Assembly: GCF_015207375.1 (NCBI RefSeq)
Contig: NZ_JADEWY010000060.1
Location: forward strand, 1-38,059
From: Coleofasciculus sp. LEGE 07092
Lineage (GTDB): Bacteria; Cyanobacteriota; Cyanobacteriia; Cyanobacteriales; Coleofasciculaceae
Reading direction: 5' to 3'
DNA length: 38,059 bases
Each line of letters starts with the position of its first letter. Position 1 is the first letter of the stretch. Below are positions 24,659-31,569 of the stretch, in pieces. The position numbers and the translations under genes are program-made. Below the pieces are notes generated by a model. The model was not told the origin of the DNA and ran no database searches. It saw nothing but the letters and a program-made list of their open reading frames with translations.

Positions 24659-25159
24659 CTACCCACGCAAAGAGTCTGGAATCTCCTCGGGAATCACCCA
24701 ATAATAAAGCGTGGATTCTTCAAACGTCTTTATTTCTATCACCTGTTCTGGCTGCCAATCCCCCATATCAAAATCATGGGACACCACCCGCGTTCCCGGT
24801 TTGAGCTGGTGAAATAGCTTGGGTCGCAACTTGAGATTAAGATGAGGTAGCAGGTAGAGAGTAACAACAGTAGCCTCGCTGAAATCACTCTCGAACAAGT
24901 CCTGCTGGCGAAACTCCACGCGATAGCTTACTCCCGCCTGTTTAGCATTCTTCTTGGCTTGCCGGATGCGTACTGGATCGATATCAATACCAACACCACG
25001 AGTACCGAACTCTTTCGCTGCTGCGATCGCAATTCGTCCGTCACCGCTACCCAAGTCGTAGAGAATATCATCCGAACTCACCCCTGCTAAAGCAAGCATA
25101 GCGGCAACAACTTCCCCAGAAGTTGGGAGGAAGCCTATATCCGGTTTGGGCTGGGTCAT
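24659..25159 (-). CDS. class I SAM-dependent methyltransferase
   Basis: This 166-aa Rossmann-fold methyltransferase has motif I DLGSGDG at 35-41, the acidic residue after beta-2 in GIDIDP (about 57-62), a motif II-like FRQQDLF and a TLYLLPHLNLKLRP segment in the position of motif III/IV. Short enzymes with the opening GFLPTSGEVVAAML are common in cyanobacteria and are usually of unknown substrate. The ATG at 25159 is in good family position. The gene is single, with repeats on both sides: a hairpin element upstream (25213-25243) and the DUF5615 fragment downstream. Pieces of its two ends are found at 14961-15057 and 21262-21313. The copy here appears complete. Confidence 0.88.
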   Translation of the reverse strand: MTQPKPDIGFLPTSGEVVAAMLALAGVSSDDILYDLGSGDGRIAIAAAKEFGTRGVGIDIDPVRIRQAKKNAKQAGVSYRVEFRQQDLFESDFSEATVVTLYLLPHLNLKLRPKLFHQLKPGTRVVSHDFDMGDWQPEQVIEIKTFEESTLYYWVIPEEIPDSLRG

Positions 25160-25212
25160 AAGGTGTTAATTTTGTTCTTGGTTGAGGTTTCGGGTTTACT
25201 CGTATCTTGCAC

Positions 25213-25243
25213 TACCCCCCTAACCCCCCTTGCCAAGGGGGGT
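25213..25243. repeat. G/C-run hairpin repeat
   Basis: A perfect 9-bp inverted repeat accccccctt-type stem is seen (arms 25223-25231 and 25235-25243, 3-base loop), preceded by another C-run from 25213. It is the same style as the arms of the element inside the first kinase gene (341-482). It lies 54 bp upstream of the methyltransferase start on -, where it might influence expression. Confidence 0.75.
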
Positions 25244-25284
25244 AAAGGACAATTGAGAACATCAGGTGCAAGAGCTGAATTTGC

Positions 25285-26082
25285 TTATTCCTGAAGTTTT
25301 GACACATCAAACACGGCATTTGTCAAGTCAGCGCCTTTAAACGAAGTTCCCGAAAAACTTCTAATGTCTCTGGCAACGAAGGTAAGGGAGTTCATCGTCA
25401 GTCTGAGAAAACCTAAAGATAGGATGCCCCAGACAACTCCCCCTACCAGTTTTTGCACACTTAAAAACGCGATCGCTATTGTTCCAACTAAAAATGCAAA
25501 CCCATACCCCGCTACAGCCCCAGCAACTGAAACGGCAACGGCGACTAACCTATTTCTAGCTCTAAAACTGATAACCGCCATTACCATTCCACCCAGCACC
25601 GCCGCCGCAGTTGCGATTTGTGGGTTGTTCCCTGTGGTGCTTCCTCCATAGAAGAAACCGAGTAAAGCGCCGGACGCCGTTCCAGACATCACCGTTGCTA
25701 TCCGTCCGGCAATAGACTTGGTGCCAGTGATACCCCTAATTCCTGAGCCTACCCCGGCAATACCCATACTTATATATAAAGCTAGAATATAAGCCCAAGC
25801 GGGTTCTCCGGGAGTCCGACCCAAAGAACCGAAAATCATACGAGCGATCGCATCTACTGCTAATAACGCCACGACGACTGCAACCCCTACTACAGTTATG
25901 AACTGTCGGGGCGTTTGACCGACTTTGACTCGCTCAAAGTTAGCTCCCTGCAATGAAGCATAGCTAAAATCACAACCTCGAATATCCGAACCACTGAAGT
26001 CTGCACCGTTGAGGTTTTGACCTTTGAACGAGTGGTTGCGTAAGTCTTGGTTAGCAAACTTGAGAGGGTGCGAATGGAGCAT
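25285..26082 (-). CDS. pentapeptide-repeat membrane protein
   Basis: The protein (265 aa from the ATG at 26082) begins with a pentapeptide-repeat stretch (about 8-55: FANQDLRNHSFKGQNLNGAD and on), then several hydrophobic segments (about 65-225, glycine-rich) and ends with a second short pentapeptide stretch (FKGADLTNAVFD). Pentapeptide repeats fold as a quadrilateral beta-helix; here they seem to cap a membrane domain on both sides. No catalytic motif is visible. A GTG at 26118 would add 12 residues; neither start has a ribosome site, and the ATG is closer to family style. The chosen ATG overlaps the start of the glycosidase pseudogene on the other strand. Function unknown. Confidence 0.85.
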   Translation of the reverse strand: MLHSHPLKFANQDLRNHSFKGQNLNGADFSGSDIRGCDFSYASLQGANFERVKVGQTPRQFITVVGVAVVVALLAVDAIARMIFGSLGRTPGEPAWAYILALYISMGIAGVGSGIRGITGTKSIAGRIATVMSGTASGALLGFFYGGSTTGNNPQIATAAAVLGGMVMAVISFRARNRLVAVAVSVAGAVAGYGFAFLVGTIAIAFLSVQKLVGGVVWGILSLGFLRLTMNSLTFVARDIRSFSGTSFKGADLTNAVFDVSKLQE

Positions 26083-26851
26083 GAGTACAGGAAAATGAAT
26101 CACCGATACCGGATTCACTGGAAGCGATTTTTGGTCATTGCTGGAATGGGCGTATTGGCAGTACCACTGATACTCTACAGCAGGCTACATATCCTACGTC
26201 CACTCCAGACGAATGTAGAGCAAGTGCTGTTTCAAGGGATTGTTTACAAACGGGATATCCGGTTATCATCCCGCCCAATTGCGATTCATATCGTCACCGT
26301 TGACTTGACGACACCGGGAGTTAAAGCGTTCGTCACCCCAGGAACGCCAACTCCAGACGAGATGGAAACGACTGCACGGACTACATCAGAATTTGTCAGG
26401 GAGTTTAAACTGCAATTGGCAATCAATGGTAACTTCTTCTATCCCTTCCGCGAACAGACTCCTTGGGACTACTATCCTCACAGTGGCGATCGCACAAATG
26501 TGGTAGGACAAGCTATCTCGAATGGATACCGTTACTCGCCGCCTCAAGCGAACTGGCCCGTGTTGTGCTTTTTAGAGAGCGATCGCGCCCAAATCGTTGA
26601 ACGGGGAGAATGTCCAGAGGGTACAATGCAAGCGGTTGCAGGTAACAGTATTTTTATTAACCGTGGCGATCGGGTAACTGCAAGTTTCTCCGGGCATGGC
26701 AATGATAAACCCTATTCACGGATAGCAGTAGCCCTTGATAAAGAGGGGCAGAAATTGTGACTCCTTCGCTGTAGATGGTAAGCAACCCCTCTACAGCGAA
26801 GGAGTCACTCTGGCTGAGTTAGCGGAGATTGTACTTGAATTAGGCGCTTAT
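26074..26851 (+). pseudogene. phosphodiester glycosidase family protein, frameshifted and 3'-truncated
   Basis: The intact part (26074-26760, about 228 aa) has an N-terminal membrane anchor (about 12-32) and a NAGPA/phosphodiester glycosidase domain (IHIVTVDLTTPGVKAFVTP, AINGNFFYPF). The frame ends at TGA 26758-26760. Family-like sequence resumes in the +1 frame from 26771 ([27 protein letters not shown]) and stops being recognisable at about 26851, where the queA 3' end begins. The conserved C-terminal LDGGGS segment is missing. One shift and a deletion therefore both affect it. An ATG at 26074 with GAGAGG before it is preferred over a TTG at 26047. The protein may still be made in truncated form, but is unlikely to be active. 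Confidence 0.85.
26758..26807. repeat. perfect 18-bp inverted repeat at the frameshift
   Basis: Arms 26758-26775 (tgactccttcgctgtaga) and 26790-26807 (tctacagcgaaggagtca) flank a 14-base loop. The left arm starts on the stop codon that ends the glycosidase frame. The right arm encodes conserved YSEGVT-type residues in the shifted frame, so the left arm is likely the new sequence. No T-run follows, though it could act as a bidirectional barrier between converging genes. Confidence 0.95.
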
Positions 26852-28056
26852 ATAGCATTTCCTAGGCGAGCTTCTGGCAAAATTAACATAGCATCACCAA
26901 AAGAATAAAAACGATAATCGCAAGCGATCGCTTCTCGATACAAATCCAGCAAGCGCTGACGCCCAATTAAGGCACTAACCAGCATCAACAAGGTAGAGCG
27001 CGGTAAATGGAAGTTAGTAATCAACCCCTCCACCACTCGCCACTGATAGCCTGGATAGATAAACAATTCCGTCTTGCCACAATACGGCTGTAATTCTCCA
27101 CCCGCAGCAGCTCCCTCCAAAGCTCGTACCACCGTTGTTCCTACCGCAATCACTCGTCCTCCCGACGCTTGAGTTGCCCGAATTTTTTCTACTGTTGATG
27201 GAGGAACTTCTAGCCACTCGCTATGCATTTGGTGATGGGTAACATCCTCTATCTCCACCGGTCGAAACGTACCGACACCAACGTGCAACGTTACTGACGC
27301 CTGCTGAATTCCCCGTTCGCGGCACTCTTTTAATAACTCTGGCGTGAAATGGAGTCCAGCCGTGGGAGCTGCAACTGCGCCCGGTACTTGAGCGTACACT
27401 GTTTGATACTGTTCCGGGGTGGCTTGCGTGTTAGTAATGTAGGGGGGTAAGGGAATTTGCCCGTAGTGTGCTAACAACGTTGTTAGAGACAAGCCGATGG
27501 GTATGTCGAACTGCAACAGACGCCCGCTCGTCGCTTCATCTCGTGCCACAACCGTCGCTGTGATGGGGAGGGGTGAAGAAGTTTCCTGATTCCCTAATGG
27601 GGAAGATTCAACGGGTTGGTGCGGTTCAAATAAAATCGTCGAACCGACTTTGAGACGCCTACCCGGTTTCACAAGAGCCAGCCAACAATTGGGTTGTCGT
27701 TCCTCTAACAGCAGTACTTCTACTGGCACACCCGTCGATTTGCGACCATAGAGTCGAGCTGGAATAACGCGGGTGTTATTGAGAACGAGCAAGTCCTTTG
27801 GCTTGAGTAGCTGTAGTAGATCCCGAAAAATACAGTGCTGGTGATGAGTTGGGGAATCTATGACCAATAAACGAGAGCTATCTCGGTGCAAGAGTGGGGT
27901 TTGAGCAATCTGCTCTTCTGGTAATTCATAGTCGTAGCTCGAGAGCAAGCGATCTATCTGCGAATTCGGGTTTCCCAGCGCTTCCGAGTCTTTACCAGTT
28001 TCTAAACTACCGGCTACTGCTATAGAGAGTTCTGAGTTTTGAGATTGGGCATCCAT
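26848..28056 (-). CDS. queA: S-adenosylmethionine:tRNA ribosyltransferase-isomerase
   Basis: QueA transfers and isomerises the ribosyl part of SAM onto 7-aminomethyl-7-deazaguanine in tRNA to give epoxyqueuosine, a step of queuosine synthesis in the cytoplasm. Signatures are clear: [73 protein letters not shown] and [30 protein letters not shown]. The first 35 or so residues before LSSYDYEL are extra and polar, and the C terminus has a short extension (PEARLGNAI) that lies where the decayed glycosidase gene used to continue. A TTG at 28077 is possible; the ATG at 28056 is preferred. Neighbours are unrelated to queuosine, as is usual in cyanobacteria. Confidence 0.96.
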   Translation of the reverse strand: MDAQSQNSELSIAVAGSLETGKDSEALGNPNSQIDRLLSSYDYELPEEQIAQTPLLHRDSSRLLVIDSPTHHQHCIFRDLLQLLKPKDLLVLNNTRVIPARLYGRKSTGVPVEVLLLEERQPNCWLALVKPGRRLKVGSTILFEPHQPVESSPLGNQETSSPLPITATVVARDEATSGRLLQFDIPIGLSLTTLLAHYGQIPLPPYITNTQATPEQYQTVYAQVPGAVAAPTAGLHFTPELLKECRERGIQQASVTLHVGVGTFRPVEIEDVTHHQMHSEWLEVPPSTVEKIRATQASGGRVIAVGTTVVRALEGAAAGGELQPYCGKTELFIYPGYQWRVVEGLITNFHLPRSTLLMLVSALIGRQRLLDLYREAIACDYRFYSFGDAMLILPEARLGNAI

Positions 28057-28273
28057 TGGCTCACAGTCTGGGTTCAATTCCTGTCATCCCGCTATTCTAC
28101 TGGGCAAGCCTTGACTCAACTGACTGAAAAAAGTGTTCCACATATTAGCTCTGAAGATTAAATATGGGTATATCCCCTATTCCACATCGGGGGCTTCTCC
28201 CCTAACACTCAGGGGTATAGTCTTGCCACAATGAAGGTATAGCACTTCCTTGGACTCCACCCCAAGCATCTCT

Positions 28274-28663
28274 ATGGATTACCTCTACTTTTTAGCCAAT
28301 GCTAGCTTGACTCTGCGAGTGGTTGAGTACCTCCACTCCACGTCCCAGCTACCTGTTCAATTTATGACGGTGATTCATCAAATTGACGGCTGGGTCATTA
28401 AAGTCAAAATGAACCGTCCTATTACTCCTCAGCAGCACGGGGACTTCCGGGCATTCATGAGTGAATTAGGCATTCCCTACGAACCCGAAATTCGCCTGCA
28501 AATGGCTCTTTGGAGTCTGGAAACGGGACAATCCCCCATTGATGTGATGCGCCGCTATCAAGTTGCTGTGGTTTCCCATGGAAGCCCCGATAAGAGCGAC
28601 ATCGAAGCGTTTCGCCAACAGTTCACGATGGGATTGGGATATTGCCCAGAAACTTTGGCTTAA
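28274..28663 (+). CDS. conserved cyanobacterial hypothetical protein
   Basis: The 129-aa soluble protein has no name I can attach. It has a helical start (MDYLYFLANASLTLRVVEYLH), a beta-like stretch (FMTVIHQIDGWVIKVKMNRPITPQQ) and a helical C-terminal half ending FTMGLGYCPETLA. There is no membrane segment, metal site or known motif. A TTG at 28250 gives eight more residues; the ATG is preferred. It is divergent from queA over about 215 bp, with A/T boxes that might be promoters (for instance tatagt near 28216) but none firm. Its balanced composition and long open frame make it a convincing gene, and it has the look of a protein kept across cyanobacteria. Confidence 0.75.
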   Translation: MDYLYFLANASLTLRVVEYLHSTSQLPVQFMTVIHQIDGWVIKVKMNRPITPQQHGDFRAFMSELGIPYEPEIRLQMALWSLETGQSPIDVMRRYQVAVVSHGSPDKSDIEAFRQQFTMGLGYCPETLA

Positions 28664-28723
28664 TTAGCTTACACCGATTTAACGTCCTCAGTCAAAGTCA
28701 TGGGCAGACAAAATAACAGTCAG

Positions 28724-29275
28724 TCAACTAAAGGCTGACTGTATATAGTCTTTTAAGATGAGCTGGTATCCTGCTGCTACGATTGGTTGACCTAACTCAA
28801 GAGGTGGAACTTGTACAGCTTCATCAGTAGCAGCGTGGGATGAAGGTTGGGAAAGACGTTGGCAGCTAACTAGAGCAACATCAAACCGACAGGGAAAGTC
28901 AGCTAAATCTGAGCGTGCCGCTAGAAATAGCTCGGCTGTCTGCCGGAGTTTAGCTTGCTTAGATGGCGTTATCGCTAGCCGTCCACCTTCATCCCAGTTT
29001 CCTGGCTTGCGGGTTTTGACTTCAACGAATGCCAATAGGGAAGAGTTGAGGGAATTGAGTGGGCGGTTCGTTTCCGAAGGGGTTGTATAATCCGCCCTTG
29101 CTCCAACTTCAGAGCAGGTAATTAAGTCTATCTCTCCCCAGCGACAACGCCAGCGATGATGCAATATAACCCAACCTTGAGCTTGCAACCACTCAGCGAC
29201 GAGCTGTTCTCCTAATTTGCCAATATCAGGCGTTTGATTCTGAAAAGTGGCGGTAGGGTCAGGGAAAATATTCAC
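28724..29275 (-). CDS. YraN/UPF0102 family nuclease-fold protein
   Basis: The 183-aa protein belongs to the UPF0102 (YraN) family, which has a restriction-endonuclease-like (PD-(D/E)XK) fold. The motifs are LGEQLVAEWLQAQGWVILHHRWRCRWGEIDLIT with GEIDLI holding the catalytic-type Asp, then FVEVKTRK with the E-x-K pair, and RFDVALV. Members are cytoplasmic and of uncertain role. An insert between GEIDLIT and FVEVKTR (about 55-85, rich in polar residues) is longer than in E. coli YraN. The gene follows the 29296 pentapeptide gene on the same strand with a 20-bp gap, so they are likely cotranscribed. The ATG is standard. Confidence 0.9.
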   Translation of the reverse strand: MNIFPDPTATFQNQTPDIGKLGEQLVAEWLQAQGWVILHHRWRCRWGEIDLITCSEVGARADYTTPSETNRPLNSLNSSLLAFVEVKTRKPGNWDEGGRLAITPSKQAKLRQTAELFLAARSDLADFPCRFDVALVSCQRLSQPSSHAATDEAVQVPPLELGQPIVAAGYQLILKDYIQSAFS

Positions 29276-29295
29276 TAGGCTTGCAATAGTTTATC

Positions 29296-30069
29296 TCAAA
29301 AGTCCTGGTTGGGTGCCGCGATCGCTTTAATTGTCTCCACTCCCCATTCTGCTAGGGGATGATTAAGATGTAGCAAAAACTCCCAACCTTGACGATAGTA
29401 AAGGATTAATTCCGCAATTTTGTGTTTATTTTCTTCTTTCCCAGCCCCTTGCTGCAAAATTTCTGCCAATAACTCTGGTGAATTTAAGTTCAAATAGGCA
29501 TCCTTGAACTTAACCCCACTTAGATTAGTGCCGCTGAAGTTAGCACCTGTTAGATTAGCGCAAGTTAGATCCGCTCCACTTAAGTTAGCCCCCACTAACC
29601 GCGAATGACTTAGATCTGCTTCAATCAAATTCGCATCACTCAAATTGCTACGACTCAAATCACTCCCACTGAGATTAGCCTTAAACAAGTTAGTATTCCT
29701 GAAGTCAGCCCGAATGAGATTAGCATTGCTCAGATTAACCCCTACCGCTGTATTGCCAGTTAATTTAGCGCTGATTAATTGAGCGCCCATTAATTGAGTG
29801 CCACTCAAGTTGGCATCAATCAAATTTGCATCAATTAGGATGGCATCAGTCAGATTGGTGGCAACCAGAATCGCACTACTCAAGTTGGCATCCAGTAAAA
29901 GGGTATTGCTTAAGTCAGAACCAAATAACAAGGCATTACTCAGATCAGCGTTACTAAAGTTAGCACCCTTGAGCTGTTCAGTGATCAGCATTGCCCCCTT
30001 CAAATTAATCCCAGAAAAATTTCGTTGATTCTGGTTGTATTGCTCAATCAGTTGGTTTTCCCTGTCCAT
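29296..30069 (-). CDS. pentapeptide-repeat protein (cytoplasmic)
   Basis: This protein of about 257 aa from the ATG at 30069 has a short helical head (MDRENQLIEQYNQNQRNF) and then about 34 tandem pentapeptide units of the A(D/N)LxX type (about 20-200), interrupted only by small variations (FSNADLSNALLFGSDL, ILIDANLIDANL). A C-terminal helical tail (about 205-257) contains KHKIAELILYYRQGWEFLLHLNH. There is no signal peptide. The family forms rod-like beta-helices; a few bind gyrase, but most cyanobacterial members are unexplained. A TTG at 30156 would add 29 residues; the ATG is preferred because the head starts there. It is probably cotranscribed with the YraN-like gene. Confidence 0.85.
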   Translation of the reverse strand: MDRENQLIEQYNQNQRNFSGINLKGAMLITEQLKGANFSNADLSNALLFGSDLSNTLLLDANLSSAILVATNLTDAILIDANLIDANLSGTQLMGAQLISAKLTGNTAVGVNLSNANLIRADFRNTNLFKANLSGSDLSRSNLSDANLIEADLSHSRLVGANLSGADLTCANLTGANFSGTNLSGVKFKDAYLNLNSPELLAEILQQGAGKEENKHKIAELILYYRQGWEFLLHLNHPLAEWGVETIKAIAAPNQDF

Positions 30070-30227
30070 TTGTTTGTGTATACCAGAGTTTTCAAGCGGT
30101 GGGTATTGCCCACCCTCTATAGAATCAATATCCAAGGCGATTTTTCCGGTTGTCAATCCCGATTCTATGGCTTAATGAGCATTAGCTGCTTCGGACAGGG
30201 AAATGTTTGACTTGACGGTTTTCAGCA

Positions 30228-30255
30228 GGGTGTGGGGTGTAGGGTGCAGGGTGTA
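30228..30255. repeat. heptamer short tandem repeat (STRR-like)
   Basis: Four adjacent 7-bp units (gggtgtg, gggtgta, gggtgca, gggtgta) followed by a partial fifth. Such heptamer repeats are common between genes of filamentous cyanobacteria. It lies in the region between two divergent pentapeptide genes (30070-30364). That region also contains G/A-rich purine tracts and no recognised gene. Confidence 0.85.
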
Positions 30256-30364
30256 GGGTAATATTATCGAAGAAAGGACGTGATCCAACCCATCATCACT
30301 TGTACTGAAGGATGGAATGGTTCATTGCTAGTTTTTGTACGGTTATTTGGTGGCTTGAAACAAT

Positions 30365-30874
30365 ATGACTCGTCGGCAGCACCTGCATATTCCAGTTACT
30401 GTGTTCAGTTTACTTCTCGTCTTCGTTACTGCTGCATGGAGTTTCGGGGCGATCGCTACGCCTGCCCTAGCTGACAACTACGACAAAGAATATCTCGTAA
30501 ATGCTGACTTCTCAGGTCGCACGCTGACGGATGCTAGCTTTACCAAAACCAATCTCCGCAACAGTAACTTTAGCAATGCCGATTTGCAAGGCGTCAGTTT
30601 CTTTGGCGCGAATCTCGAATCAGCGAACTTAGAGGGCGCTAACCTAAGTAACGCCACCTTAGATGCCGCTCGTTTAAGCCGTGCGAATTTGAAGAATGCT
30701 GTACTGGAAGGGGCATTTGCCTTTAATACCAAATTTAATGGTGCAATAATTGAAGGCGCTGATTTTACCGACGTTTTCCTGCGTCAGGACGAGCAAGAAA
30801 AGCTCTGTGAATCTGCCAGTGGCACTAACCCAATAACGGATCGCAGTACCCGTGATACCTTATTTTGCCCGTGA
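30365..30874 (+). CDS. exported pentapeptide-repeat protein (thylakoid-lumen type)
   Basis: The 169-aa protein begins with an export signal: a basic start (MTRRQH), a hydrophobic core (about 10-30) and an ALA site before D37 ([11 protein letters not shown]). The mature part is almost wholly pentapeptide repeats (about 42-135: [33 protein letters not shown]), and ends with a short tail that contains two cysteines (about 150 and 168). This resembles plant and cyanobacterial lumenal pentapeptide proteins (TL15/TL17-like), so it probably sits in the thylakoid lumen or periplasm. It is divergent from the cytoplasmic pentapeptide gene. Its function is unknown. Confidence 0.88.
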   Translation: MTRRQHLHIPVTVFSLLLVFVTAAWSFGAIATPALADNYDKEYLVNADFSGRTLTDASFTKTNLRNSNFSNADLQGVSFFGANLESANLEGANLSNATLDAARLSRANLKNAVLEGAFAFNTKFNGAIIEGADFTDVFLRQDEQEKLCESASGTNPITDRSTRDTLFCP

Positions 30875-31010
30875 TGGGGTGCAGGGGAGATGGGGGAGAC
30901 TTCGGCTTCGCTCAGCTTGAAAGTTCAGCTCGTAGCTGGGGAGATAGGGGAGATAGTCAGTGAGTCATACAGCCAAGAATTTTTAGAAAAAGTTGAATGT
31001 TGAATAGCTT
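30875..31010. other. short gap with purine-rich repeats
   Basis: Between the lumenal pentapeptide gene and the VOC gene lie several ggggagat-type runs and a short gcttcgctc segment. Nothing gene-like was seen. Confidence 0.5.
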
Positions 31011-31475
31011 ATGGTAACGACTAACGATTCCCTCAACACTACCCTTACCCCAGGAAGTTTGCGTCGAGTCCATCACATTGCTTTAAATGTGCGCGATATG
31101 CAGGCATCTCGTCACTTCTACGGTAATATTCTCGGTCTTCATGAACTCAAGGGGGAAGAGGTTCCCGCCACGCTGCGTGATTTAGTTGCAACGAGAAAAG
31201 TTGCTAATTTTGTTACTCCAGATGGCACCGTTCTTGATCTATTTTGGGAACCAGAGCTTACCCCTCCCGATCCCAATCCCCACCGCGCTTTTACCCGCGC
31301 CAATCATTTAGCCTTCGATATCGATCCGCAGTTGTTTGACCAAGCCGTTGAGGTACTTCAGCAGCATCGAGTGCCGATTGATCATGGACCTGTTAGCCGC
31401 CCGACAGGACGAGGAATTTATTTCTACGATCCAGATGGCTTTATGGTAGAAATTCGCTGCGATCCGCTCGATTAA
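31011..31475 (+). CDS. VOC family protein (glyoxalase/dioxygenase fold)
   Basis: The 154-aa protein has two beta-alpha-beta-beta-beta motifs of the vicinal oxygen chelate fold. The metal-site positions look occupied: H22 (HHIALNVRD), a second His in ANHLAFDID and Glu in MVEIRCD, with a YDPDGF turn before it. The family includes glyoxalase I, fosfomycin-resistance enzymes and extradiol dioxygenases; the short form with this spacing is a common generic VOC type, so the substrate is not assigned. The first 16 residues are polar and probably disordered. The gene stands alone, converging with the hybrid kinase gene on -. The ATG has a weak upstream A-rich stretch. Confidence 0.88.
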   Translation: MVTTNDSLNTTLTPGSLRRVHHIALNVRDMQASRHFYGNILGLHELKGEEVPATLRDLVATRKVANFVTPDGTVLDLFWEPELTPPDPNPHRAFTRANHLAFDIDPQLFDQAVEVLQQHRVPIDHGPVSRPTGRGIYFYDPDGFMVEIRCDPLD

Positions 31476-31569
31476 TAGAAGGGAAGGGAGCGATCGCACT
31501 TATGAATGTACTATAGGGTTTTCTGAAAGTAGTGAGGTACATTTATAGTTCTTACCCACTCCCTATTCC

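Noticed and set aside
26758-26807. Rho-independent terminator between the glycosidase and queA genes
   Set aside because: The stem is perfect but there is no T-run on either side and the arm lies within former coding sequence; a mutational origin fits better.
28040-28095. tRNA-like 3' part (ggttcaattcc followed by a short acceptor-like stretch) near the queA start
   Set aside because: The T-stem has mismatches and no D-arm, anticodon arm or 5' acceptor strand could be found; it overlaps the start of queA.
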